Assembly (NCBI GenBank): GCA_031363945.1
Contig: JANLVJ010000070.1
Span: forward strand, 1-64,000
Source: JANLVJ01 sp031363945
GTDB lineage: Bacteria; Bacteroidota; Bacteroidia; Sphingobacteriales; Sphingobacteriaceae
Direction of reading: 5' to 3'
DNA: 64,000 nt
Shown here: in pieces, positions 17,798-27,322 of the stretch
Layout: the number at the start of each line of letters is the position of its first letter
How positions within the stretch are numbered: the first letter of the stretch is position 1
Translations under genes and position numbers: made by a program
The notes under the pieces: model-generated
Database searches by the model: none
Seen by the model: the letters and a program-made list of their open reading frames with translations, nothing else
What the model was told of the DNA's origin: nothing

Positions 17798-18014
17798 AAA
17801 TTTTTTTCTAGTGTAAAGGTTAATGAATTAAGGCCTTTTCGATTCAAATCAATATGAAACTGAATTGATTCTCAATGAACTATAGTCTGGGTATACGAGT
17901 GATTTAACCGAAAGTTACAAAACAGGTAACAGCAGAAACCAATCGCCAGTTGGTATAACTGTCGGTTTTTGGAATCAAACACGAAAAAAATCAGGGAAAC
18001 GTTAATTAGGAAGA

Positions 18015-20048
18015 TTAGTCATAAAATTTCCAGCTCAGACCAAACTTAAATAAATGGTCAGGCATAGGATAATTATGCACAGTGTAATATCCAGCATGGG
18101 GTAAATGCTGGTTGAAATAATCATACCGTAAGATAAAACTTGTGCGCCTAAGTCCAGCCAGCAGAAAAACATCAGCAATCGGATAATCACCATTTTTCTG
18201 ATTTGTATAAACAAAAAATTGCTGTAGTCCAGGGGCGTAATCATATTCATAAGCATGCGTATAATATGTAGCGTCAAGACCAACTTTCACGTTGAGCACC
18301 TTAAAATATAAATTCTGATAATACAGGGTAGCCGTTGAATAGAAGTCGGGAGTTCTGATAATAAATGGTGCACTATTATGCTGATAAACAAGATGGGCCT
18401 GAAATCCGGCCTTACCAAACCTGAAATCTTTATCAAGCATAGCTTTGAAAAATTTGATCTGACCAGAATATTGGTTTGGAAACACCACCTGATTGGCAAT
18501 ACCGGCAAAATAAAGATATCCGTCTATAAGATTGTATTCTACCCCTAACTTTAAGTTTAAGGTAGTATTCTCAAAGAATGCTGATAATGTTTTTGTCTTT
18601 ACGTTAGCAAAATGAAAATTCCAGCGGTAACTATTAGTATACCAGCGATTAAAAACCAATGCCGGGGCATTATTCTGATAAGATGCTTTTACATTTAAAG
18701 TTCCCAGAGAGCCAAAACTTAATGAGCCGATCGAGGCCAGGTAGGTATCAAAATGATTGGGACCTGCCAATACATAGTCACCAATCACACGCAGGTTGAA
18801 TCGATTTGAAAGTTCATACCCTGCGTTTGCATGAACCGAAATATTATTAATTGTTGAATCGATAAAACTATTCTGCCTGTAATGAATATATTCATCTTTT
18901 ATAGAAGCATCAAGTCTGATGCCACTGGGAGAAAAATGTTTATCAGCCTTGAGATTGCCGCGGCCAAACAACGATAAACCGAACTCGTTTGTGATCGCAC
19001 TTTGTGAGGTACGGTCAGCCGTACCAAGTGTATCTAAAAAAATATTTGGATAGTATAGGGGGGTTGAACCTGCCACAGTATTTGCCGCCTGACTTACAAC
19101 TGAACGGTTATCATTGAAATTATATGAATTGTGTTTATACTGAAAAGTATAATATGCCCTCGCCGTTGGATACACTTTTACCTGATGGCTGACTGGGTCA
19201 CGCAAACTATCAATTTTGCCTATCAGGTAATATTGCCGTGCATAAAAGCCCGCATCTTTCCAGACCGTATGAGCAGAGCTCAGGTAAACAGGTTCAAATG
19301 GATGAGTAAAAGGGCTGGTGAGAGTAAATAGGGTATTATTTTTTACCCCACCGTTTTCATCAGCATCAACAGTATTGGTGATGAAATTCGTAATCAGGTT
19401 ATAGCGCAAATTTCTTGACTGATACCAAAGAAAGGCATCAAAATTTAAAATATCTGCTGTTTGTCGGGCATAATATCCATTCGAACCAGAGCGGTTATAT
19501 TCAATGCCAATATTTAGCCGGGGATGAATATTTCGGGTGTGAACAATATGGAAAAGGCCTTCACTAAAGCCTGGCTTCTGGCCTTTCCCTGTTATGTAAG
19601 AGAGTTCAGTATACGGCGACTTATTGCGGTAATAATTAATATCTGAAGGCTGCAATATATAAAGGCTAAGGGTAGTCTGTCCATTATTAAAACCTAGTGG
19701 CTGGTTAAAACGAGGCAAAAGTGGCGTCGCTGCCAGTCCGTAATTTCCAAGATTGATATAATATGCCGAAGGTTGATACAGCTTGCTATAATGTTCAAAA
19801 TCATGCAGGGTCGTGTCAAGAGAATTCAGAGTAAGACTATCAGTAAGCAAGTTTTTTTCAGTAATAGACTTGACACTTCTGGCATGATAAACATTTTTAG
19901 CTGCCCCTGAATCACCTTTAAAAACAGGTTGATTTGCTGTTACACCTGGTTGAGAGCTGCCATATGCATTGCCCGGGTTGGTACCGATCTGAGCCATGCT
20001 GATAAAATGAAACAGTATAAAAAATAAAATGAGCGCTACTCTCTTCAT
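18015..20048 (-). CDS. Putative outer-membrane porin (Porin_10 type)
   Basis: The 677-residue protein has a signal peptide ending at about residue 19 (FHFISMAQ) and a Ser/Asn-rich segment. From about 105 onward it is almost wholly amphipathic beta-strands with many Tyr and Asn (LGNYGLAATPLLPRF, RHPRLNIGIEYNRSGSNG-like strands). The C-terminal strand ends KFGLSWKFYD with the aromatic near-terminal residue of barrels. Size and context fit the Bacteroidota putative-porin family often found beside purine nucleoside phosphorylase. Its ATG overlaps the phosphorylase stop by four bases, so translation is coupled. Substrate is unknown; nucleoside entry is a speculative link. Confidence 0.8.
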   Translation of the reverse strand: MKRVALILFFILFHFISMAQIGTNPGNAYGSSQPGVTANQPVFKGDSGAAKNVYHARSVKSITEKNLLTDSLTLNSLDTTLHDFEHYSKLYQPSAYYINLGNYGLAATPLLPRFNQPLGFNNGQTTLSLYILQPSDINYYRNKSPYTELSYITGKGQKPGFSEGLFHIVHTRNIHPRLNIGIEYNRSGSNGYYARQTADILNFDAFLWYQSRNLRYNLITNFITNTVDADENGGVKNNTLFTLTSPFTHPFEPVYLSSAHTVWKDAGFYARQYYLIGKIDSLRDPVSHQVKVYPTARAYYTFQYKHNSYNFNDNRSVVSQAANTVAGSTPLYYPNIFLDTLGTADRTSQSAITNEFGLSLFGRGNLKADKHFSPSGIRLDASIKDEYIHYRQNSFIDSTINNISVHANAGYELSNRFNLRVIGDYVLAGPNHFDTYLASIGSLSFGSLGTLNVKASYQNNAPALVFNRWYTNSYRWNFHFANVKTKTLSAFFENTTLNLKLGVEYNLIDGYLYFAGIANQVVFPNQYSGQIKFFKAMLDKDFRFGKAGFQAHLVYQHNSAPFIIRTPDFYSTATLYYQNLYFKVLNVKVGLDATYYTHAYEYDYAPGLQQFFVYTNQKNGDYPIADVFLLAGLRRTSFILRYDYFNQHLPHAGYYTVHNYPMPDHLFKFGLSWKFYD

Positions 20049-20863
20049 TGTTTGAATGAACTTATCAGGTCTTTCATGATCAGGGTCATATTTGGCTCTG
20101 CTTTGGCTGCTGTTTCAATGATATCGGTAATGGAAACCGGTTTCAAATTTTCAGGATCACATTCATCAGTAATTACCGACATGGCAAAGACAGGTAAATT
20201 CATCTGGTTTGCAACGATAACCTCGGGCACGGTACTCATACCAACAACATCGGCACCAATCATCCGAAGATAGCGATACTCTGCACGGGTTTCAAGATTT
20301 GGTCCGGGCACACTAACGTATACTCCCTGATGCGTTGTGATTTTATAACGATCAGCAATTTCCATCGCCTTTTTGATCATTTCAAAATCATAAGGCTGGC
20401 TCATATCGGGAAAACGTGATCCGTATTCATCATGGTGGCGGCCACGTAAAGGATTGTCAGGTAATAAATTAATATGGTCATTGATGATCATTAGTTCTCC
20501 CTTTTTTATGGTAGGGTTCAAACTACCACCCGCATTTGAAAGAAATAATGCTTTAATCCCCAATAAGGCAAGTACTCTGATTGGCAGGGTAATTTGCTGC
20601 ATTGAATAACCCTCATAATAATGCAATCGACCCGACATTGCGACAATCTTTCTTCCTTCAAGCTTTCCGAAAAGTAATTTACCACTATGAAATTCAAGTG
20701 TCGCAATCGGGAAGTCAGGAATATTACTGTACATAATCTCATATTCAACCTCGATATGATTGACAAGACCGCTTAAGCCTGTACCCAGAACAATACCAAA
20801 TTCTGGCTGGTAGTCAATACGTCTTTTAATAAATTCTGTGGTTTTAAAGAGCTGAGTTAACAT
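20045..20863 (-). CDS. Purine-nucleoside phosphorylase
   Basis: With the start at ATG 20863 the protein has 272 residues. It belongs to the trimeric PNP-I family, which cleaves inosine or guanosine with phosphate to give the base and ribose-1-phosphate. Phosphate-loop GTGLSGL lies near 25-31, a second phosphate contact in SGRLHYYEGY, the base-binding segment in VYVSVPGPNLETRAEY and the loop GMSTVPEVIVANQ; catalytic Asn/Glu positions appear intact. A longer start at 20884 would deepen the overlap with lpxK and is less likely. The gene sits between lpxK (20-base overlap) and the porin (4-base overlap). Confidence 0.93.
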   Translation of the reverse strand: MLTQLFKTTEFIKRRIDYQPEFGIVLGTGLSGLVNHIEVEYEIMYSNIPDFPIATLEFHSGKLLFGKLEGRKIVAMSGRLHYYEGYSMQQITLPIRVLALLGIKALFLSNAGGSLNPTIKKGELMIINDHINLLPDNPLRGRHHDEYGSRFPDMSQPYDFEMIKKAMEIADRYKITTHQGVYVSVPGPNLETRAEYRYLRMIGADVVGMSTVPEVIVANQMNLPVFAMSVITDECDPENLKPVSITDIIETAAKAEPNMTLIMKDLISSFKQ

Positions 20864-21899
20864 ATTCAAATATAAATGATTCAAATTCTTTCTTGTCGGC
20901 CTGAATTATTTCAGCCCTGATCGGCAAATAGTATAAAGGCAAGGCACTGGCAATCTGAAATAATTGAGGAATCTTAAGGCGCTGAGCATCTTTTTCAGTT
21001 GTCAATATCATTGTTGCTAGGGTATTTTCGGCTTTAAAAGTAGCTGAAAGCTTTTCAATATCCTGATAGGTGAAATTATGATGATCTAAATATGACTGGT
21101 GAATAACCATAAGACCTCTGCTTTGTAGATGTTCAACTAAGGATGCAGGATTTGCAATTCCAGTTATTAAGATAACCTTTCTGGTAGCATCCCAAATATG
21201 CTGACTCAATACAGGGGCCTGAAAAACGGGAACAGGCAGTTCATAAACCAAGGTTGAAAAAAATAAGGGTAAAGACCAGTCTTGTCTTAAAAATCTACGA
21301 ATCCTGACTTTTGCTTCTTCAGTTATTATTTCAGCAGATTTTGTAATGACAACCATGCTGGCCCTGAATAAGGAAGATAAAGGCTCACGGTAATTTCCTG
21401 CTGGCAATGAAATTACAGGTTTAAACAAATCTGCATATTCAATCAGCACAATTCTTAGCCCGTAATTAACCCGCCTATGCTGGAAGGCATCATCCAAAAT
21501 AATCAATTTTATACCAGATTGTATCAGGCACCAGATTCCTTCTCTCCTGTCTTCAGCCACGCAAACTGGCATTGATGGAAACTTATTTTTAAACTGGGCT
21601 GGCTCATCACCCACTAATAATGAATCTGCAGGAAATCCTGCCATCAGTAGACCCCGGGTTGACCGCCCATATCCCCGGCTAAGGGTGGCTAGATTATTCT
21701 CTGGGCCCAGCATCCTGATGAGTAATTCAGTAAAAGGTGTTTTACCAGCCCCTCCTATTTTAAGGTTGCCAACACAAATAAGAGGGATACTATAAACTTT
21801 TGCTTCTAAGATTTTTTTGTCAAAAAGAAAATTCCTTAGCCTGATAATTCCAGCATAAATAAGAGATACAGGAAATAATATCAGGCGGAAATTTGGCAT
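20844..21899 (-). CDS. lpxK: Tetraacyldisaccharide 4'-kinase LpxK
   Basis: The 351-residue enzyme phosphorylates the 4' position of the lipid A precursor. Walker A is in VGNLKIGGAGKTPFTELLIR (about 43-61) and the catalytic region in IILDDAFQHRRV, with LSRGYGR before it. An N-terminal hydrophobic stretch (about 6-22) would anchor it to the inner membrane. The C-terminal part is diverged but contains ILTTEKDAQRL, conserved in LpxK. Its presence indicates a lipopolysaccharide-bearing outer membrane. A TAcaTTTG element lies five bases upstream of the ATG, so the message may be almost leaderless. Confidence 0.96.
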   Translation of the reverse strand: MPNFRLILFPVSLIYAGIIRLRNFLFDKKILEAKVYSIPLICVGNLKIGGAGKTPFTELLIRMLGPENNLATLSRGYGRSTRGLLMAGFPADSLLVGDEPAQFKNKFPSMPVCVAEDRREGIWCLIQSGIKLIILDDAFQHRRVNYGLRIVLIEYADLFKPVISLPAGNYREPLSSLFRASMVVITKSAEIITEEAKVRIRRFLRQDWSLPLFFSTLVYELPVPVFQAPVLSQHIWDATRKVILITGIANPASLVEHLQSRGLMVIHQSYLDHHNFTYQDIEKLSATFKAENTLATMILTTEKDAQRLKIPQLFQIASALPLYYLPIRAEIIQADKKEFESFIFEYVNSAL

Positions 21900-21903
21900 A
21901 TCT

Positions 21904-21911
21904 CAAATGTA
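21904..21911 (-). promoter_or_regulatory. TAcaTTTG -7 element before lpxK
   Basis: TACATTTG on the minus strand ends four bases before the lpxK ATG and matches the Bacteroidota -7 consensus. Transcription from it would start at or very near the start codon. Confidence 0.5.
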
Positions 21912-21970
21912 GACAAGACATACATAAATCGGGCTGAATAGTTATTTTTACCATCTAATTAAATTGTATC

Positions 21971-23611
21971 ATGATAAAAGGATTTTTTTCAGTTCCCGTT
22001 GCAGTGAACGAACCTGTTTTAAACTACAGCCCGGGAAGTAAAGAAAAGTCATTACTACAGACAGCCCTGAATGATGCACTTTCTAAACAAGCCGAAATAG
22101 GCATGTACATTGGTAATCAGGACATCTTTACCTCCGATAAAATTGCTATCAGACCTCCACATGACCATGCTAGAGTTCTCGGTCATTATAGTCAAGGAAC
22201 AAAAGAACATGCACTGAAAGCCATTGATGCTGCACTTGATGCACGTGCTGGCTGGGAAAAAACGCCTTGGGAACACCGGGCTGCAATTTTTCTTAAAGCT
22301 GCAGATTTACTTGCCGGACCATACCGTTATAAAATTAATGCGGCTTCGATGCTTGCCCAAAGTAAAAACGCTTATCAGGCTGAAATTGATGCGGCCTGCG
22401 AGTTCATTGATTTCCTGCGTTTTAATGTTCAGTTTATGACTGAAATATACTCCCAGCAACCATTATCAGGATCAGGCACCTGGAACCGCCTTGAATACAG
22501 AGGACTTGAGGGGTTTGTATATGCAATTACACCGTTTAATTTCACCTCGATTGCAGGAAATCTACCTGCTTCGGCAGCCCTGATGGGAAATGTAGTTATC
22601 TGGAAGCCATCTGACAAGCAGATCTATTCAGCGGCTGTGCTGATGGAAGTTTTTAAAGAAGCTGGTTTACCAGCAGGTGTCATGAATATGATCTTTTGCG
22701 ACCCCATAGAAGCTTCAGCTGCTATTTTTGCCCACCCAGAATTTGCAGGTATTCACTTTACAGGTTCAACTACAGTATTTAAAAATATCTGGAAAACCAT
22801 TGCAGAAAACCTTGATAATTACCGGAATTTCCCAAGAATAGTAGGTGAAACAGGAGGTAAAGATTTCATGCTTATTCATGCTTCAGCAGAAGCAAAAACT
22901 GCAGCAACGGCCTTAATAAGAGGGGCATTTGAATACCAGGGTCAAAAATGTTCAGCAGCTTCAAGAGCTTATATTTCGGCAAGTGTATGGACCCGGATGC
23001 AAGAATTTTTATTATCTGAAATGAAAACCATAAAAATGGGACCTGTCGAAGATTTCGGAAATTTTATAAATGCAGTCATTGATGAAAAATCTTTCGATAA
23101 ACTTGCATCTTACATCGACAGGGCTAAAAGTCATGATAATGCAACGATACTTGCAGGAGGAGGGTATGATAAATCTGTTGGCTATTTCATTGAGCCCACA
23201 CTGATTCTCACGACTGACCCACAGTATGAAACCATGCAGGATGAATTATTTGGTCCGGTACTGAGTATTTATATTTTTGAAGATACTAAGTTTGAAGAAA
23301 CCCTCGATCTTATCGATCGTACGTCATCTTATGCCCTTACCGGTGGTATTATGTCGCAAGATAGGAAAGCCATTATGCTGGCTGAAGAAAAACTAAAAAA
23401 TGCCGCTGGTAATTTTTACATTAACGATAAATGTACTGGAGCAGTCGTTGGCCAACAGCCATTTGGTGGTGGCAGATCATCAGGCACAAATGATAAAGCA
23501 GGCTCGCCCATGAATCTCTTGCGCTGGGTTTCAGTAAGGGCAATAAAGGAGAACTTTAACCCTCCGGCAAGTTATCGTTATGCTTTTTTAGATCATGATC
23601 AAAATCAGTAA
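21971..23611 (+). CDS. pruA: 1-pyrroline-5-carboxylate dehydrogenase (PruA)
   Basis: The 546-residue aldehyde dehydrogenase oxidises glutamate semialdehyde/P5C to glutamate with NAD+, the second step of proline breakdown. The catalytic Cys is in GQKCSAASRAYIS (about 314), the general-base Glu in VGETGGKDF (about 282), and the NAD site in ITPFNFTSIAGNLPA and HFTGSTTVF. The start MIKGFFSVPVAVNEPVLNY and full length match the stand-alone mitochondrial-type enzyme used by Bacteroidota rather than bifunctional PutA. No proline dehydrogenase gene lies next to it. It precedes the carboxylase subunit gene by about 70 bases. Confidence 0.96.
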   Translation: MIKGFFSVPVAVNEPVLNYSPGSKEKSLLQTALNDALSKQAEIGMYIGNQDIFTSDKIAIRPPHDHARVLGHYSQGTKEHALKAIDAALDARAGWEKTPWEHRAAIFLKAADLLAGPYRYKINAASMLAQSKNAYQAEIDAACEFIDFLRFNVQFMTEIYSQQPLSGSGTWNRLEYRGLEGFVYAITPFNFTSIAGNLPASAALMGNVVIWKPSDKQIYSAAVLMEVFKEAGLPAGVMNMIFCDPIEASAAIFAHPEFAGIHFTGSTTVFKNIWKTIAENLDNYRNFPRIVGETGGKDFMLIHASAEAKTAATALIRGAFEYQGQKCSAASRAYISASVWTRMQEFLLSEMKTIKMGPVEDFGNFINAVIDEKSFDKLASYIDRAKSHDNATILAGGGYDKSVGYFIEPTLILTTDPQYETMQDELFGPVLSIYIFEDTKFEETLDLIDRTSSYALTGGIMSQDRKAIMLAEEKLKNAAGNFYINDKCTGAVVGQQPFGGGRSSGTNDKAGSPMNLLRWVSVRAIKENFNPPASYRYAFLDHDQNQ

Positions 23612-23679
23612 GAAATGTCCTATTTAAATAAATTTTTGTTTTGGAAAAACTAAGTAGCAAGGTCGGTTTGCCGATCGAT

Positions 23680-25257
23680 ATGAATAATAGTCAAACAGAA
23701 AATGGTGTCTCCCGCAGTGTGAAAGCTGCAGACCTGCTGGTTCAAAAAAGAGCAGAAGCTTTACTTGGCGGGGGGCAACCGAGAATAGATGCCCAGCATA
23801 AAAAGGGTAAGCTTACAGCACGTGAGCGAATTCATTTTTTGATAGATCCTGATAGCTTTCAGGAAATCGGGATGCTGGTCGTTCACAGATCTGTGAATTT
23901 TGGGATGGAAGAAGAAATTTATGCTGGTGATGGGGTTGTGACAGGCTCAGCCTATATAAATGGTAGACCGGTTTACATTTACTCCCAGGATTTCACTGTC
24001 TTTGGGGGCTCATTATCAGAAACCCATGCTGAAAAGATCTGTAAAATTATGGATCTGGCGATGAAAAACGGTGTGCCAGTCATTGGTCTTAATGATTCTG
24101 GAGGTGCTCGTATTCAGGAGGGTGTAGTTTCTCTGGGCGGGTATGCTGATATATTTTACCGCAATACCCTTGCCTCAGGAGTGATCCCCCAATTATCTGC
24201 AATAATGGGGCCTTGTGCTGGAGGGGCTGTTTATTCACCAGCCATTACTGATTTTATTTTCATGGTTGAAAATACTTCATACATGTTTGTCACCGGGCCA
24301 AACGTGGTTAAAACAGTAACACATGAAGAAGTAAGTTCTGAAGAACTCGGAGGGTCACATACACATGCATCTAAGTCGGGTGTAACCCATTTCACGTATC
24401 CTGATGAAATTGCATGCCTTGCAGGGCTTAAAAAGCTTCTTCAATATATTCCACAAAATTGCGAAACTGACGTTCCCCTATTCGAATTTAATGACACCCC
24501 TAAGCTGGTCGATGCCCTGAAAAATATAATTCCGGATGCCCCAAACCAGCCATATGATATGCGTGAAGTAATCGGGCATACTATCGATGAAGATAGTTTT
24601 TTTGAAGTTCAGGTCGCTTATGCTGAAAATATGGTCACAGGTTTTGCCCGTCTAGGCGGGCGAAGCATTGGCATTGTGGCAAACCAGCCTGCTTATATGG
24701 CTGGAGTGCTGGATATTAAAGCGTCTGTTAAAGCCGCCAGATTTGTACGCTTTTGCGACTGTTTTAATATCCCGTTACTGGTTTTTGAAGATGTCCCGGG
24801 TTTCTTGCCTGGTACTGACCAGGAATGGAATGCGATCATCACCAATGGGGCGAAACTTCTCTATGCTTTTAGTGAAGCAACGGTACCAAGAATTACAGTC
24901 ATCACCCGAAAAGCCTATGGTGGGGCCTATGATGTAATGAACTCAAAACATATTGGTGCAGACCTGAATTTTGCATGGCCAACAGCAGAAATTGCTGTAA
25001 TGGGGGCAAAAGGAGCGGCAGAGATTATTTTTAAGAAAGAAATTACAGAATCTTCGGATCCAGCTGAAAAATGGCTTGAAAAGGAAAAACTTTATTCAGG
25101 CATGTTTGCTAATCCCTACAGGGCTGCTGAACGCGGCTTCATTGATGAGGTAATACTGCCCGAAGAAACCCGAATGAAGCTTATCAATGCATTTAAGATG
25201 CTTGAGAATAAAGTTGTAAACAACCCGAAAAAAAAACACGGAAATATTCCACTTTAA
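23680..25257 (+). CDS. Acyl-CoA carboxylase beta subunit (carboxyltransferase; propionyl/methylmalonyl type)
   Basis: From ATG 23680 the protein has 525 residues; an in-frame TTG at 23641 would add 13. It is a full-length biotin-dependent carboxyltransferase subunit. Signatures are GKLTARERI near the start, GLNDSGGARIQEGV (oxyanion and acyl-CoA region), IMGPCAGGAVYSPA, and in the second domain LVFEDVPGFLPGTDQE and RKAYGGAYDVM. It transfers CO2 from carboxybiotin to propionyl- or methylcrotonyl-like CoA. No biotin carboxylase or BCCP gene is adjacent, so the alpha partner must be elsewhere. It may serve odd-chain or branched amino-acid degradation, consistent with the neighbouring pruA and peptidase. 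Confidence 0.9.
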   Translation: MNNSQTENGVSRSVKAADLLVQKRAEALLGGGQPRIDAQHKKGKLTARERIHFLIDPDSFQEIGMLVVHRSVNFGMEEEIYAGDGVVTGSAYINGRPVYIYSQDFTVFGGSLSETHAEKICKIMDLAMKNGVPVIGLNDSGGARIQEGVVSLGGYADIFYRNTLASGVIPQLSAIMGPCAGGAVYSPAITDFIFMVENTSYMFVTGPNVVKTVTHEEVSSEELGGSHTHASKSGVTHFTYPDEIACLAGLKKLLQYIPQNCETDVPLFEFNDTPKLVDALKNIIPDAPNQPYDMREVIGHTIDEDSFFEVQVAYAENMVTGFARLGGRSIGIVANQPAYMAGVLDIKASVKAARFVRFCDCFNIPLLVFEDVPGFLPGTDQEWNAIITNGAKLLYAFSEATVPRITVITRKAYGGAYDVMNSKHIGADLNFAWPTAEIAVMGAKGAAEIIFKKEITESSDPAEKWLEKEKLYSGMFANPYRAAERGFIDEVILPEETRMKLINAFKMLENKVVNNPKKKHGNIPL

Positions 25258-25272
25258 ATTTTTTAACACTCC

Positions 25273-25312
25273 GCAGGTTTAATCTTTTTTAAAAATGGTC
25301 GTCTAAACCTGC
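25273..25312 (+). terminator. Nine-base inverted repeat between carboxylase and peptidase genes
   Basis: GCAGGTTTA (25273-25281) is the exact reverse complement of TAAACCTGC (25304-25312), with a 22-base loop that itself contains TTTTTTAAAAA. It lies 15 bases after the carboxylase stop. No T run follows the stem. It could end transcription or mark a processing site. Confidence 0.4.
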
Positions 25313-25341
25313 CTAATAGCTAATAATTAACTAAAAAGAAA

Positions 25342-26457
25342 ATGTCAGAAGAAGTAAAAAAAACAGAGACTCCCCACACCCAGGTAGTAACTGTAAAGTC
25401 AATTGAGTTTTTTGAGAAATATATAAATAACCCCTCACCTACTGGTTTTGAATATAAAGGCCAGGAAATTTGGCTGGAATATCTTAAACCTTATATCGAC
25501 GAATATTTCGTCGACAATTACGGCACGGCCGTTGGCGTGATAAATCCAAAAGCCAAGTATAAAGTAGTTATCGAAGCCCATGCAGATGAAATTTCCTGGT
25601 TTGTAAACTATATAACCAAGGAAGGTCTGATCTATGTTATCAGAAATGGTGGCTCTGATCATCAGATAGCACCTTCAAAGCGTGTCATAATTCATGGCGA
25701 TAAAGGTCCGGTGACGGCAGTTTTCGGTTGGCCTGCGATACATACCCGTAATGGAGAGAAGGAAGAAGCTCCAACACTAAAAAATATTTTTCTTGACTGT
25801 GGTTGTACCTCCAAAGAAGAGATTGAAGAATTAGGTATTCATGTTGGTAGTGTAATTACCTATGAAGATTTGTTCATCACACTAAATGACAGATATTATG
25901 TTGGCCGTGCAATGGATAACCGTGCTGGTGGTTTTATGATTGCCGAAGTTGCCCGATTGCTAAAAGAAAATAAGGTCACCCTGCCTTTTGGTTTATATAT
26001 CGTGAATTCAGTACAAGAAGAAATTGGCCTTCGTGGTGCAGAGATGATTGCTAACCGGATCAAGCCAAATGTGGCTATTGTAACCGATGTGACCCATGAC
26101 ACCCAGACCCCAATGATCAGTAAGATCAGCCAGGGAGATTTATTCTGTGGTAAGGGACCAGTTATTTCCTATGCGCCCGCAGTTCACAATAACCTGAATA
26201 AGATTTTCATTCAGGCAGCCACTGACAATAATATTCCGTTTCAGCGTCAGGCATCGTCACGTTCTACCGGAACTGATACTGATGCCTTCGCATATTCAAG
26301 TGATGGGGTAGTTTCAGCCTTGATCAGCCTGCCACTGCGCTACATGCATACAACGGTTGAAATGGTTCATAAAGAAGATGTAGACAATGTCATACGCCTG
26401 ATCTATGAATCTCTCTTACTGATCACCGATGGTCAGGATTTCAGATATATTAAATAG
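25342..26457 (+). CDS. M42 family metallopeptidase (glutamyl aminopeptidase type)
   Basis: The 371-residue protein is an M42 aminopeptidase, a family that forms dodecameric shells and trims peptides. Dizinc ligands and catalytic residues are recognisable: EAHADEISW (His ligand and catalytic Asp), VGRAMDNRAGGF (bridging Asp), SVQEEIGLRGA (catalytic Glu and Glu ligand), AIVTDVTHD (Asp ligand) and the final His in RYMHTTVEMVHKED. No signal peptide is present, so it acts in the cytosol. A strong terminator follows. Exact substrate preference cannot be read from the sequence. Confidence 0.94.
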   Translation: MSEEVKKTETPHTQVVTVKSIEFFEKYINNPSPTGFEYKGQEIWLEYLKPYIDEYFVDNYGTAVGVINPKAKYKVVIEAHADEISWFVNYITKEGLIYVIRNGGSDHQIAPSKRVIIHGDKGPVTAVFGWPAIHTRNGEKEEAPTLKNIFLDCGCTSKEEIEELGIHVGSVITYEDLFITLNDRYYVGRAMDNRAGGFMIAEVARLLKENKVTLPFGLYIVNSVQEEIGLRGAEMIANRIKPNVAIVTDVTHDTQTPMISKISQGDLFCGKGPVISYAPAVHNNLNKIFIQAATDNNIPFQRQASSRSTGTDTDAFAYSSDGVVSALISLPLRYMHTTVEMVHKEDVDNVIRLIYESLLLITDGQDFRYIK

Positions 26458-26520
26458 CAGATAAGTTTCTGTTGAAAGGCAGACATCCGTATAAGATTTT
26501 CAAAAAGGAATGAAAATGCA

Positions 26521-26553
26521 ATGCCCCAAATAGTTAAATACTATTTGGGGCAT
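26521..26553 (+). terminator. Rho-independent terminator after M42 peptidase gene
   Basis: ATGCCCCAAATAGT (26521-26534) pairs perfectly with ACTATTTGGGGCAT (26540-26553), loop TAAAT, and is followed by TTTTA. A 14-base stem with T tract makes a convincing terminator. Confidence 0.9.
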
Positions 26554-26713
26554 TTTTATGGGCAAAAACAGAAAGTATAGGTTGAAATTAGATTTTATTA
26601 CCTGGGCCAAGCATAAAAAAAGTTAAAGTGGCCAGATAGTTTTTTAAACCTAACTGATATAAGTTTTCAGAATGGTAAAATAAGCTTGATTTCTTCTATC
26701 CAGCTACAATTTT

Positions 26714-26721
26714 TACCTTTG
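26714..26721 (+). promoter_or_regulatory. TAccTTTG -7 element directly before pentapeptide-repeat gene
   Basis: TACCTTTG matches the Bacteroidota consensus exactly and ends three bases before a GTG codon in frame with the pentapeptide-repeat sequence. The transcript would be leaderless or nearly so, and the position supports GTG 26725 as start. Confidence 0.55.
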
Positions 26722-26724
26722 ACC

Positions 26725-27312
26725 GTGAGCATAACTAATCCAGAAAATGTTTCAAATGAAAATCAGGTATTTGATAAAATCAATTATGCAGAATCTTCTT
26801 TGACAGGAAAGCAATTTACAGATTGTACTTTCACAAACTGTGATTTTTCAAACTGTAATATGGCCTGTAATACCTTTGTTGACTGTATTTTCGATGGGTG
26901 TAATCTGGCAGTGATCAAGCGCAACAGTACGACGCTTAATAATGTAGTTTTTAAGAATTGTAAGATCCTGGGTGTAAACTTCAGCGAAGCAATAGACTTT
27001 CTATTTAATGTTACTTTCAAAGTTTCAGTATTAGACTATGCCTCATTCGCCAGGAAGAAGATGCTGGAAACAAGATTTTAAAATTCTTCTGTTAAAGAAG
27101 TGAGCTTTACTCAGGCTAATCTTTGCGGATCACTGTTTGATGACTGTGATCACCTTGGGGCCATCTTCAATAAGTCTGACTTAACGGCCACTAATTTCAG
27201 TACTTCCTATAATTTAATAATCGATCCTGAACTTAATAATATAAAAAAAGCAATTTTCTCAGCTGAAGTGGTGATGGGTTTACTAGCGAAGTATCAGATC
27301 AAGGTAGTTTAA
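26725..27312 (+). pseudogene. Pentapeptide-repeat protein interrupted by a single in-frame TAA
   Basis: From GTG 26725 the frame runs to TAA at 27079-27081 and then stays open in the same frame to TAA at 27310-27312. The joined product (195 residues plus the stop) shows right-handed-helix repeats of the A(D/N)LXX type: FTDCTFTNCDFSNCNMACN before the stop and FTQANLCGSLFDDCDHLGAI after it. The C-terminus NLIIDPELNNIKKAIFSAE is the usual end of this Bacteroidota family. One base change therefore splits an otherwise intact gene. Either it is a young pseudogene, a sequencing error, or a read-through/restart case; a GTG at 27100 could restart the second part. Related proteins are of unknown function. 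Confidence 0.75.
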
Positions 27313-27322
27313 CCCCAAAATT

